DNA of 64,000 nt from Chromobacterium paludis (GCF_008275125.1 NZ_CP043473.1:1612001-1676000), one strand, 5' to 3'. Positions 43,560-52,308 are shown, numbered from the stretch's first letter. Numbers and translations are program-made. The notes: generated from the sequence alone by a model not told the origin.

Positions 43560-44167
43560 GCCTGATCTACCTGATCGCCATCACCGCCGAAGCCATGACT
43601 GGCGCCCTGGCCGCCGGTCGCCGCCACATGGACATCTTCGGCGTCAGCGTCATCGCCTTCCTCACCGCCTTGGGCGGCGGCACCGTGCGCGACATCGTGC
43701 TGGGCCGCTACCCCATAGGCTGGACCCAGCATCCGGAATACGTATTGCTGGTCATCAGCGGCGGCATCGCCGCCGTGCTGATCTCGCGCTACATGCGCCA
43801 TCTCAACCGCCTGTTCCTGCTGCTGGACGCGCTGGGTCTGGTGGCCTTCACCATCATCGGCTGCGACGTGGCGCTGGGCATGCACTACCACCCGGTCATC
43901 GTGACCATGGCCGGCATGATCACGGGCATCGCCGGCGGCATTTTGCGTGACGTGCTGTGCAACCGCGTGCCCATCGTGTTCCGCCGCGAGCTCTATGCCA
44001 GCGTATCCCTGCTGGTGGCCATCCTCTACCTGGGCCTGTCCTCCATGAATATTCAACATGATTGGAACATTGCCGCCAGCTTCGCCTTTGGCCTGGCCTT
44101 ACGCCTGACCGCGTTATGGCGCGAATGGCAACTACCGGTATTCGCCTATCGGCATGAGCATCACTAA
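43553..44167 (+). CDS. TRIC/YicG (UPF0126) family membrane protein, probable glycine transporter
   Basis: A 204-residue inner-membrane protein with about seven helices in two repeated halves: AEAMTGALAAGRRHMDIFGV ... GGGTVRDIVLGRYPIGW and FTIIGCDVALG ... GIAGGILRDVLCNRVPIVF. The doubled GG(x)xRD motif is the hallmark of the TRIC/UPF0126 family (YicG, YadS). The tandem glycine riboswitch in front points to glycine as the transported solute; direction (import or efflux) is not decided by the sequence. GGAGG lies 7 bases before the ATG. Confidence 0.9.
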   Translation: MLSLIYLIAITAEAMTGALAAGRRHMDIFGVSVIAFLTALGGGTVRDIVLGRYPIGWTQHPEYVLLVISGGIAAVLISRYMRHLNRLFLLLDALGLVAFTIIGCDVALGMHYHPVIVTMAGMITGIAGGILRDVLCNRVPIVFRRELYASVSLLVAILYLGLSSMNIQHDWNIAASFAFGLALRLTALWREWQLPVFAYRHEHH

Positions 44168-44171
44168 TGTC

Positions 44172-44200
44172 AATGCGCCCCACTCGGGGCGCATTTCATT
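44172..44200 (+). terminator. rho-independent terminator after the TRIC gene
   Basis: Stem TGCGCCCC / GGGGCGCA with loop ACTC is followed by TTTCATTT, 5 bases after the stop. Confidence 0.85.
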
Positions 44201-44276
44201 TGCATGGCAAGGCGCCGCCTTGAAATCACAAGCGCATCAATGCCATCATGCGCGCTGTTCAACGTCACGCCTCCCC

Positions 44277-44945
44277 ATGATCCGTCGCCTCCTGCCCCGC
44301 GCCCTGCTCGGCTTTCTCATCCTGATCGCCGGCTACTTAGCCGCCGCGCTGGTGCTGGGTATCTTGCCCAATCAGCGCGACTACGCGCCTCCCGCCAGCG
44401 GCGTGCCGGTTTACCTGGACAGCAATGGCGTGCACATCAGCCTGGTCATGCCGGTAAGCGCGGCAGGCGTGGATTGGCGCGCCCGCTTTCCCGTCCAGCA
44501 CATCGCCCGGCCAGACCGTTTTGGCGCCTCGCCTTATGTCGCCGTAGGCTGGGGCAGCCGCACTTTTTTCCTGGAGACACAGCACTGGTCGGATTTGACA
44601 CCGGGCAAGGCATTAGCAGCCTTGGCGCATGACGAGGCCGTGCTGCATGTGGAATATCAGCCTCAACCAACCGTGGGCAAAGACACGCGGCGCCTGCTGT
44701 TGTCGCCGGAGCAATACCATCGTCTCGCCGCCTACATCGAATCCAGCGTCCAGCAGACGCCCGCTGGCCAGGCGCAATGGCTGAGCGCCTATCGCTACGA
44801 CGCCAACGACGCCTTTTATGCGGCGCAAGGCCACTATTCGCCGTTGACCACCTGCAACCAGTGGGTCCGCGATGCGCTGGCGGCCGCTGGCGTGTGCACC
44901 GCGCTGTGGTCCCCGTTTGCGCAGGCTTTGTTCTGGCACGCCTGA
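44277..44945 (+). CDS. TIGR02117/DUF2459 family protein
   Basis: A 222-residue protein with an N-terminal membrane anchor (ALLGFLILIAGYLAAALVLG), the rest probably periplasmic. Marks of DUF2459 are VYLDSNGVHISLVMPV, YVAVGWGSRTFFLETQHWSDL and the Cys-bearing LTTCNQWVRDALAAAGV, reminiscent of an NlpC/P60-like Cys site. The family is uncharacterised; members are sometimes found near urease genes, but not here. The ATG at 44277 is chosen because it directly precedes the membrane helix; upstream in-frame codons run back to the previous terminator. Confidence 0.82.
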   Translation: MIRRLLPRALLGFLILIAGYLAAALVLGILPNQRDYAPPASGVPVYLDSNGVHISLVMPVSAAGVDWRARFPVQHIARPDRFGASPYVAVGWGSRTFFLETQHWSDLTPGKALAALAHDEAVLHVEYQPQPTVGKDTRRLLLSPEQYHRLAAYIESSVQQTPAGQAQWLSAYRYDANDAFYAAQGHYSPLTTCNQWVRDALAAAGVCTALWSPFAQALFWHA

Positions 44946-44980
44946 ACCCAGCCGATAAGCATGTCTGGCTTTGCTGACAT

Positions 44981-45006
44981 ACCTGTACTTTGGTGCAGGT
45001 TTTTTT
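44981..45006 (+). terminator. rho-independent terminator before vgrG
   Basis: Stem ACCTGTAC / GTGCAGGT (one G-T pair) with loop TTTG is followed by TTTTTT. It isolates the DUF2459 gene from the T6SS cassette. Confidence 0.85.
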
Positions 45007-45121
45007 GAAGATTGTCGGACATCAGTTGCAACAGGCTTATTGACGCATTTAAGATGCGCCATCCCCCAATTCATCCATTCATGCCCTCACAGCGAGGGCG
45101 TGTTTGCTCATGTCATAGATC

Positions 45122-48121
45122 ATGGACTTTTCCCAGCTCCTTGCCAGCTTCGCCTCCGCCTTCACCCAGGACCGCCGCCAGCTCACGCTGTCGCTCGGCG
45201 CCGGCAGCATCGCCGCCGAACAGCTGCTGCCGCTGGCTTTGGACGGCGAGGAAGGGGTGTCCCGGCCGTATCGCTTCACCGTCCGCTGCCTGTCGCCCGA
45301 CGGCGCCATCGAACTGAAGACCCTGCTTGGCCTGCCGGCCCGCATCGGCATCGAGGACGCCCAGGGCGGCGAGTCCATCCGCTGCGGCGTGGTCAGCCAG
45401 GCCAAGCTGGAAGGCGCGGACGGCGGCTTCGCCAAGTACGCGCTGACCATCGAACCGCCGTTCGCCCTGCTGCGCCACCGCCGCACTTCGCGCGTATTCC
45501 AGGACCTGACCGTCCCGCAGATCATCGAGCAGATCCTGACCGAGCATCAGCAGGCCAACCCCGCCTTCGCCCGCGGCCAGGCGCTGGCGCTGCAAGTGGG
45601 CCAGGCCGATGCGCGCAGCTACTGCCTGCAATACCGCGAGAGCGACTACGACTTCATCGTGCGACTGATGCACGAAGAGGGTTACGCCTGGCGCTTCGAG
45701 CATGTGGACGGCGACGCGCCCCAGGTCAAGCTGGTGGTGTTCGACGACGTCTACAGCCTGCCGCCGGCCCAGATCGAGCGCGCGCGTTTCCACCGCGCCG
45801 ACGCCACCGAGGAAGAAGACGGCCTGACCGACTGGCAGGCCGCGCGCCAGATCGTGCCCGGCCAGGTGGCGCTGGCCACTTTCGACTACCAGCCGGTGTC
45901 CACCCAGCAGGTGGGCGATCAAAGCCGCATCGAGCAAGGCCAGGATGGCGCCGCGCTGCAATCCACCCTGCAGGACTACGACCCGCAAGGCCTGTATTAC
46001 GCCGGCGGCGCCGAACCGCTCTCCCGCTACGCCCAGCTGCGGCAGCAGGCTTACGACCTGCAAGCCAAACAATTTGAAGGCGGCGGCACCCTGCGCGGCC
46101 TGACCGCCGGCCAGTGGTTCCGCCTGGACGACCACCCGGCGCACGAAACCGACAGCGCGCAAGACCGCGAATTCGTCGTCACCGGCCAAACCCTTCACGC
46201 CCGCAACAACCTGCCGGCCGACCTGGCCCAGCAACTGAGCCTGGCCGCGCCGGGCCTGCTGGCGGCAGGGCTCGCCACCGACGCCGCTTTGCAAGAGAAC
46301 GGCGCTGGCAAGGGTCGTTTCCTCCCCTCTCCCCTCGCGGGAGAGGGGCAGGGGGAGAGGGGGCGTCTCGCCGCGAGCGAGAGCCCCTTCACCACCCGCA
46401 TCCAGGCCCAGCGCCGCGGCATCCCGCTAACCCCGGCCTACGCCCACACCGCGCAGGCCAAACCCACCTCGCTCGGCGTGCAAACCGCCACCGTGGTCGG
46501 CCCGGCCGAACCGACGGACCAAGCCGCCGACGAGATCTACACCGACGCCCAAGGCCGCATCAAGGTGCAGTTCCACTGGCAACGGCCGCAGGAACATGCC
46601 CAGTTCGGCGCCAACCTCGACGACAAATCCAGCTGCTGGCTGCGCGTGGCCATGCCCAGCGCCGGCGCCGGCTTCGGCCACCAGTTCATCCCGCGCATCG
46701 GCCAGGAAGTGCTGGTCGACTTCATCGAAGGCGACATTGACCGCCCCGTGATCACTGGCGTGCTGTACAACGGCAGCCACCCGACGCCGGACTTCAGCGG
46801 CGCCGGCGCGCTGCCCGCCAACAAAACGCTGTCCGGCATCAAATCGAAAGAACACCAGGGCGGCGGCTACAACGAGCTGCTGTTCGACGACACCCCCGGC
46901 GAAGTGCGCGCCAAACTATCCAGCGAATCCGGCAAGACCCAGCTGAATCAGGGCTTCCTCACCCATCCGCGCAGCCACGGCAAAGCCCAGCCGCGCGGCG
47001 ATGGTTTCGAGCTGCGCACCGACCAGCACGGCGCCATCCGCGCCGCCCACGGCCTGCTGCTGTCCACCGAAGCGCAGAACGGCGCCGGCGGCAAACAGCT
47101 GGCGCGCGAACACGCCCAATCCCAACTCGACGCGGCGCTGTCGCTCAGCCAAGCGCTGGCCGAAACCGCCAGCGGGCAGCTCGCCGACACCATGGAAACC
47201 GGCCCCGACGAAATCGGCCCGGACAACGCCAAAACCGGCAAAAAGCCAGATGGGCACCTGCAGCACCACGTCGACGCGCTCAAAGCCTGGGAAGCCGGCA
47301 GCAACACCGACAAAGACGGCAAAACCGCGAAAGAACAAGCCGGCCAACAGCCGCTGCTGATCCTGTCCGGCCCGGCCGGCATCGCCTCCCTGACCGAACA
47401 AAGCCAAACCGTCTCTGCAGGGACCAACCTCAACCTGGTCGCCCAGCGCGACGCCAACCACACCACGGGCCGGCGCTGGATTCACAACGTGGGCCAGCAC
47501 ATCAGCCTGTTCGTGGCCGGGGTGAAAGACAAGGTGGCGCTGAAGCTGATCGCCGCCAAGGGCAAAGTGCAGGTGCAGGCGCAGAGCGATGCTATGGAGC
47601 TGACGGCGGATAAGGATGTGACCATCACGTCAGTAAAAGGCAAGGTGCAGATCGCCGCCAGCCAGGAAATCCTGCTCGCCAGCGGCGGCGGCTATATCCG
47701 CATCGCCGGCGGCAATATCGAAATCCACTGCCCCAGTGCGGTCAGCGTGAAGGGGGCTAGCCACAGCTTGAGCGGGCCGGCGCAATTGAAAATAGCATTC
47801 CCGGCCATGTCGCTTGCTGAGGAGCAAAAAACCAGCAAGCAAATTTCCATCAACCAATTGATGATGAATCTACTATCCGGTGCCAATCATTCAGCTAGTC
47901 TCAAATACACCTATATCGACCCTTCAAACAATAAGACGCTGTTGACAGGCACACTTTCCAAATCCGGTGAAACCGACAGGGTTTATTCAGAATTACACCA
48001 AAACCTCACTCTTATTGTCGAGAATGTAAAAGAACCATGGTCGGTGATAAAAGATCATCATTATTTTGCCGAAGATACTGACGAAGACGAAGTCATCAAC
48101 CTGATTGATAGCCATGACTGA
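45122..48121 (+). CDS. vgrG: type VI secretion tip protein VgrG with DUF2345 and C-terminal extension
   Basis: A 999-residue spike protein. Residues about 15-390 are the gp27-like region (PYRFTVRCLS, YCLQYRESDYDFIVRLMHEEGYAWRFEH). Residues about 455-560 are the gp5 OB fold (DEIYTDAQGRIKVQFHW, SCWLRVAMPSAGAGFG, PVITGVLYNGSHPTP). From about 750 to 890 lies a DUF2345 beta-prism (KLIAAKGKVQVQAQSDAMEL). The last about 110 residues form an AT-rich tail (SLAEEQKTSKQISINQLMMN...) that probably holds or matches the effector encoded next. A repeat-derived insert is at residues about 400-415. No other T6SS structural gene is in the window, so this is an orphan vgrG island. Its stop overlaps the effector gene. 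Confidence 0.95.
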   Translation: MDFSQLLASFASAFTQDRRQLTLSLGAGSIAAEQLLPLALDGEEGVSRPYRFTVRCLSPDGAIELKTLLGLPARIGIEDAQGGESIRCGVVSQAKLEGADGGFAKYALTIEPPFALLRHRRTSRVFQDLTVPQIIEQILTEHQQANPAFARGQALALQVGQADARSYCLQYRESDYDFIVRLMHEEGYAWRFEHVDGDAPQVKLVVFDDVYSLPPAQIERARFHRADATEEEDGLTDWQAARQIVPGQVALATFDYQPVSTQQVGDQSRIEQGQDGAALQSTLQDYDPQGLYYAGGAEPLSRYAQLRQQAYDLQAKQFEGGGTLRGLTAGQWFRLDDHPAHETDSAQDREFVVTGQTLHARNNLPADLAQQLSLAAPGLLAAGLATDAALQENGAGKGRFLPSPLAGEGQGERGRLAASESPFTTRIQAQRRGIPLTPAYAHTAQAKPTSLGVQTATVVGPAEPTDQAADEIYTDAQGRIKVQFHWQRPQEHAQFGANLDDKSSCWLRVAMPSAGAGFGHQFIPRIGQEVLVDFIEGDIDRPVITGVLYNGSHPTPDFSGAGALPANKTLSGIKSKEHQGGGYNELLFDDTPGEVRAKLSSESGKTQLNQGFLTHPRSHGKAQPRGDGFELRTDQHGAIRAAHGLLLSTEAQNGAGGKQLAREHAQSQLDAALSLSQALAETASGQLADTMETGPDEIGPDNAKTGKKPDGHLQHHVDALKAWEAGSNTDKDGKTAKEQAGQQPLLILSGPAGIASLTEQSQTVSAGTNLNLVAQRDANHTTGRRWIHNVGQHISLFVAGVKDKVALKLIAAKGKVQVQAQSDAMELTADKDVTITSVKGKVQIAASQEILLASGGGYIRIAGGNIEIHCPSAVSVKGASHSLSGPAQLKIAFPAMSLAEEQKTSKQISINQLMMNLLSGANHSASLKYTYIDPSNNKTLLTGTLSKSGETDRVYSELHQNLTLIVENVKEPWSVIKDHHYFAEDTDEDEVINLIDSHD
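46324..46348. repeat. palindromic repeat embedded in vgrG
   Basis: CCCCTCTCCC-CTCGC-GGGAGAGGGG, followed by CAGGGGGAGAGGGGG, is of the dispersed palindromic type that is normally intergenic in proteobacteria and translates as the tell-tale SPLAGEGQGERG. Here it sits in frame inside vgrG, in the linker before the OB fold. Confidence 0.7.
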
Positions 48122-49652
48122 AGATAACGATTTTTATGTATTTGTTGCCACCATCTATGGCGAGGCGGCTGGACAAAGCACAGCATCGTGGCAAGCCATC
48201 GCTAACGTGATAATGAACCGCATTAAGCAAGGCCGCGAGTGGAAGAAATACAAAACTCCTGCAGACATTGTCAAAAATACTGGCTTTGACGCCTATACTC
48301 AGAAAAACAAACCGTACCAAGAAGCGTATAACTACCTTGTCAATGGCATGGCCACACCGCATTCTGGTAAAATTGATTTACTAAAGTCGTCCGTCGCGCC
48401 TATCTATGCGGGTAACGCCGCCGACAATGCCAAAAGAGCAGTTTTATACTACAGCCCCAAAGCACAAGAGAAGCTTTATAAAAAGACCCCCTCCTGGAAT
48501 TTCTCCCTGCTAGAAGAAGTACAGGTTTCTGGCGCTGAAAAAGATGATTTCAAATTTTTCCGGTACAAAGACGTCGCGAAATTAAAGGTCCGAATCCGTC
48601 GTGTTGACCATCCTATCGCCAATCGCGAGGTCAAATTTACCGTCGGAAAATTTGAAAAAAATCTTAAGACTAATAAAGATGGAGAATTGCCAGTCATTCT
48701 GACCGACAAGATTGGCGAACAGTTCAAGCTTTGGGTTAAAAATTCGAAAGGAGAACTTGTAAAAGTTTATGATGAAGCCATCACAGCAGCTGAAATTGCG
48801 ATAGACATCATTCGCAATAAAATTGCACACAATTCTCAGACAGAAAAACACATTGGCAAGCCCGTACCTAAGAGCACCACATCGCATATCGTTAAAAAGG
48901 GAGAAACGCTCTCCAAGATAGCTATGTTATATAGCACCAGCATTGCTGAGATATGCAAAGCAAACAAAATCAATAATCCGAATAGCATTACCGTTGGGCA
49001 AGAGCTAAAATTACCACCGAAGAAAAATAAGGAAACACCAGAGAAAAAATCTGCGAAGACGGCACCTCCTCCTGCAGCGCATAGCACTCATGAGGTGCTA
49101 TCTCATCGAAATGAGGATGGCCATCCGAATGAAACTATCGGAAGAACCAAATCCGACTCGACCTCGATCGCAAAAATTCTATTCCCTATCGCTGGCCACA
49201 ATAGAAAAAGCTACAAGCCAGGCACCCCTGGAGAATTTGGTCATAATCGATCAAATTCTAGAAAACACGCGGGTTGTGATATATACGCAGCCGCTGGAAC
49301 ACCAATTCGAGCAGTGGCCGATGGAAAGGTGGTCTTTACACACGGTTTTTACTGGAAGACCAACGAAGTCAGCATTGACCATGATGGTTTTATCGTACGA
49401 TATGGTGAAGTAGACCCAGAAAGTATTGTAGTCAAAGTTGGAGACACCATTAAACGTGGACAAACCATAGCCAAAGTTGGCCAGCTAATCATGCCGAGTG
49501 GAGAAAAGTACAAACAATGCATGCTGCATTTTGAAATGTATAACTCCTCAGATTCTGTTATCAAAGCCACACTCTCCAATGGCTCTAAACCATTTCGAAG
49601 AAGAAGCGACTTAATTAACCCAACTGCAACCCTGGATGCCGCAGATGATTAG
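48114..49652 (+). CDS. T6SS effector candidate: SleB-like hydrolase + LysM + M23 peptidase
   Basis: A 512-residue AT-rich gene overlapping the vgrG stop. Residues 1-110 resemble a SleB/CwlJ-type cell-wall hydrolase (FVATIYGEAAGQSTASWQAI with the conserved Glu17). Residues about 140-235 look like an Ig-type module (LKVRIRRVDHPIANREVKF). Residues about 258-301 are LysM (HIVKKGETLSKIAMLYS ... ITVGQELKLP). A Pro/Lys linker follows, then an M23 metallopeptidase (about 360-500) with zinc motif HAGCD in RKHAGCDIYAAAGTPI and QCMLHFEMY, where the first His of the usual HxH is Met. There is no signal peptide, as expected for VgrG-delivered cargo. Two exported proteins follow as likely immunity. The alternative TTG at 48105 is less likely. 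It should attack peptidoglycan glycan strands and peptides in the target periplasm. Confidence 0.85.
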   Translation: MTEDNDFYVFVATIYGEAAGQSTASWQAIANVIMNRIKQGREWKKYKTPADIVKNTGFDAYTQKNKPYQEAYNYLVNGMATPHSGKIDLLKSSVAPIYAGNAADNAKRAVLYYSPKAQEKLYKKTPSWNFSLLEEVQVSGAEKDDFKFFRYKDVAKLKVRIRRVDHPIANREVKFTVGKFEKNLKTNKDGELPVILTDKIGEQFKLWVKNSKGELVKVYDEAITAAEIAIDIIRNKIAHNSQTEKHIGKPVPKSTTSHIVKKGETLSKIAMLYSTSIAEICKANKINNPNSITVGQELKLPPKKNKETPEKKSAKTAPPPAAHSTHEVLSHRNEDGHPNETIGRTKSDSTSIAKILFPIAGHNRKSYKPGTPGEFGHNRSNSRKHAGCDIYAAAGTPIRAVADGKVVFTHGFYWKTNEVSIDHDGFIVRYGEVDPESIVVKVGDTIKRGQTIAKVGQLIMPSGEKYKQCMLHFEMYNSSDSVIKATLSNGSKPFRRRSDLINPTATLDAADD

Positions 49653-50175
49653 AAAAACAACCTCCTACTTTATTATAACTGCCATTTACTCAACATCAAC
49701 CACAGCAATCGCAGCAGATCTTAGCCAGAAAGAACTTTACTCTTTAGTCTCACAGTCGAAAAATACTGTTGGGAAATCGAGCAGCAGTTTCATCAGAAAA
49801 ATAAAAGAAAACTGCAAAGCAGACAATGGGAAAGATAGTTATCTATTCCAAAAAAACTATCAAAACATCTATCGCTGTACAATCAGCAACGAAGACTACA
49901 CTCTAGGATTCAATGAAGAAATCAAAAACAATAAAACCACAAGCAATTACTTTGGCCTACTTGCACCAAGCAATAAATATCTCGCACTGCTAAAGAGCAT
50001 ACAAAATAAAAATGGGAAAGGCTATGCACTTGACAGCACAAAATCCACCACAAAAAGAGTTGGATGGACCAGACCTTTAAATAATGAAAATAGTATCAGC
50101 ATTGAAATAGGTAATTTGGTTGGAGAAAATAAATCATTTCTTCAATCCTACCTAGAAGATAGTGGCGCACCATAA
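49645..50175 (+). CDS. exported candidate immunity protein 1
   Basis: A 176-residue AT-rich gene whose ATG overlaps the effector stop by 8 bases. It has a signal peptide (MIRKTTSYFIITAIYSTSTTAIAA-DLS), so the mature protein is periplasmic, where a peptidoglycan hydrolase would have to be neutralised. The mature part is Lys/Asn/Ser-rich with two Cys (NCKADNG, YRCTISN). I recognise no family. Immunity function is inferred from overlap, location and composition. A longer start at 49636 is possible. Confidence 0.7.
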   Translation: MIRKTTSYFIITAIYSTSTTAIAADLSQKELYSLVSQSKNTVGKSSSSFIRKIKENCKADNGKDSYLFQKNYQNIYRCTISNEDYTLGFNEEIKNNKTTSNYFGLLAPSNKYLALLKSIQNKNGKGYALDSTKSTTKRVGWTRPLNNENSISIEIGNLVGENKSFLQSYLEDSGAP

Positions 50176-50184
50176 GGAGAGATA

Positions 50185-50760
50185 ATGAAAACGCTAGTAA
50201 TTTTTTCAATAATGCTATTGCTATCTTTCTCAGCTTTCGCAGAGGAAAATAGAACACCATCACCAGATAAAAAAGAAACTCTTATTTACAACTGCAGGGA
50301 AACTAGCTGCTCGGCATGGATTGAAACTGGAGGGGAAAAACATTTTTTCTTTCAGGATGTCCCGACCAACACAGTTTCGGCTAAATGGCTTACGACAAGC
50401 CTTGCCCAAGTCTCATTTTCTTGCGGGAGCCCTTGCTCTGTCAGCTTTTTCTATACAAAGGGGAAAGGAGTTTCAAAAGATATTCATGACGTACTGGCTA
50501 TCAATCCTAAACGATCGTGTGTGCTCATCCCGATAGATGACGGCATCGCCACTTATTCAATTTTTGGCAAAATCCAAGATCCTTCTCTCTGGCATGCCAA
50601 ATACAATGACAAGAGATTCAATTTTTACACTCAGTCAGCGGTCATCTTTTCAACTATCCATGCAAAATTCGATCAGGATGGCACGTTGAGGTTGAACTTC
50701 ACGAAAAAAAATGGCGAAGAGGCTCAGCATAAAGTTATCAAAGCCTGCGGTGAAAAATAA
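50185..50760 (+). CDS. exported candidate immunity protein 2
   Basis: A 191-residue protein starting 9 bases after the previous stop behind AAGGAGAG. The signal peptide is MKTLVIFSIMLLLSFSAFA-EEN. The mature part has six Cys (NCRETSC, SCGSPC and two more) suggesting disulfides in the periplasm, and a beta-rich pattern. It is not visibly similar to the preceding protein. It may be a second immunity factor, for example one for each catalytic domain of the effector, or an accessory protein. Confidence 0.68.
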   Translation: MKTLVIFSIMLLLSFSAFAEENRTPSPDKKETLIYNCRETSCSAWIETGGEKHFFFQDVPTNTVSAKWLTTSLAQVSFSCGSPCSVSFFYTKGKGVSKDIHDVLAINPKRSCVLIPIDDGIATYSIFGKIQDPSLWHAKYNDKRFNFYTQSAVIFSTIHAKFDQDGTLRLNFTKKNGEEAQHKVIKACGEK

Positions 50761-51049
50761 AATATTATTTGCTTAAGGTAACTCACAAATATAACATGCT
50801 TTATTCATGTGTACCGCACTGAAGCCATCATACGAATCCAGTTTTATCAACTGTTACTATTGAGCAGTCTTTTCGCCGCCATACAAAAGTGGCATCTGAC
50901 CATCGATAAGATGCCAATATCGCTATAAGCTGGGACACGCTGCAATTGTATGCCGATAAAACGCTGGCCGGTTCCAATGCCGGCCAGTATTCGGCAGAGA
51001 ACTTGGTGTAGTTGGACATATGCACCCCAGGTACTTTCGCACGCGAACG

Positions 51050-51263
51050 GCATGCAATCAGGAACAAATCACCAGCATTCTCAAGACAAACAATGCCACG
51101 TTGGTCGATACCTACAAGTCTAGCGAACTGGTCTATAAGGCGGCGCAGAACTACAAACTGAATCCTAAAGTTCTGCTGGCTACGATGAAACAGGAGCAAG
51201 GCTGGGCTAAAAATGGACGCTACAACAAATTGATGGGCGTAGGACCGGGCGGGCAGCCATCGG
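51050..51263 (+). pseudogene. fragment of a glucosaminidase-like (lysozyme-type) protein
   Basis: The translation ITSILKTNNATLVDTYKSSE, then VYKAAQNYKLNPKVLLATMKQEQGWAKNG and YNKLMGVG, looks like a piece of an N-acetylglucosaminidase or lytic domain with a Glu in MKQEQGW. It is cut at about 51263, where sequence of another origin begins, and has no clear start. The 290 bases upstream (50761-51049) hold no intact gene; a short stretch WDTLQLYADKTLAGSNAG near 50928 may be degraded coding sequence. Possibly an orphan effector module displaced from the vgrG cassette. Confidence 0.55.
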
Positions 51264-51364
51264 TGTTGCATCCCGGACGATTATCTGAGTAAACGCCTCT
51301 GGAAACTCACCCTGGCTCGCGAGGGTTTGGGTAAGCTTCTGGAAACGCTCAAGGCCCAGACAAC

Positions 51365-51840
51365 ATGATCGTCAAATTGCACAAACAAGCCCGCACCACT
51401 CCGGCCATCCGTCAGGAAATTCGGCAAGCGACCGGCACCCTGGCCGAGCTGGCCGCTCGCTACAACGTCACCATTGACACCATCCGCAAATGGAAGAGCC
51501 GGGATAGCGTCGAAGATCGTTCCCATACGGCGCACCGGCTGCAGACTACGCTTACGCCGGCTCAGGAACGCATCGCTGTCGAACTACGCAAAATCCTCAA
51601 GCTGGGACTGGATGACTTGCCGGTGGTGATCCGCGAGTTCCTGAATCCCGCCGTCTCGCGGTCTGGGTTGGATCGTTGCCTGCGCCGCCATGGCGTGGGC
51701 AGTTTGCGCGACCTGGAACCGGCTGCTGCGGTCAAAACCAGCAAGCCGTTCCAGGCTTACGACCCCGGCTATTTCCATATTGATGTCAAATACTTGCCGC
51801 AGATGCCGGATGAAACCTCCTGCCGTTATCTGTTTGTCGC
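51365..51840 (+). pseudogene. IS481-type transposase, 5' fragment
   Basis: The N-terminal about 159 residues of an IS481-like integrase-fold transposase: MIVKLHKQARTTPAIRQEIR, the HTH AELAARYNVTIDTIRKWKSRD, DRSHTAHRLQTTLTPAQERI, LRRHGVGSLRDL and the beginning of the DDE domain YFHIDVKYLPQMPD with the first Asp. It is cut at about 51840 and joined to Rhs sequence; the rest of the catalytic domain is lost. The left end of the element is probably near 51264 (TGTTGCATCCCGG), just where the glucosaminidase fragment breaks. Confidence 0.8.
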
Positions 51841-52308
51841 GATTACGGCAGCGGCCACGTGCACGGCCTGCTGTTCGGCCAGCGCGACATCTTCAACCTG
51901 GAGCGCGACAAGCTGCACCGCGAAACCCAGCGCATGTTGGGCAATGCGCTGCAGCAGACCCTGGCCTACGACAAGGCCGGCCGCCTCTCCAGCCAGCGGC
52001 TGATGGGCGCCACGCAATGGAGCCGCCAGTACCAGTACGACTCCGCCAGCCAGCTCACCGGTATCGCTGACAGCCGCAGCGGCCAACTGAATTACCGCTA
52101 TGACCCGGTGGGCCGCCTGCTGGAGGCCGCCACCCCCAAGGGCGTGGAGAACTTCAACTTCGACCCGGCCGGCAATTTGCTGGACAACGCCCCGGCCGCC
52201 GACGGCCATCAGGACAACAGCCTGATGGGCAACCTGCTCAGCCAATACGCCGGCCGCCACTACCGCTACGACAGCCGCGGCAACCTGGTGGAGAAGGAGG
52301 ACCGGGTT
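51841..52308 (+). pseudogene. Rhs YD-repeat fragment
   Basis: The frame YGSGHVHGLLFGQRDIFNLE, then RDKLHRETQR, LAYDKAGRLSSQRL, YQYDSASQLTGIADSRSGQL, YRYDPVGRLLEA, FDPAGNLLDN and YRYDSRGNLVEKED shows several YD repeats of an Rhs shell. Both the N-terminal PAAR part and the C-terminal toxin are missing. It is GC-rich, unlike the AT-rich effector genes. It joins the IS481 fragment on the left and an IS110 end on the right. Confidence 0.85.
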
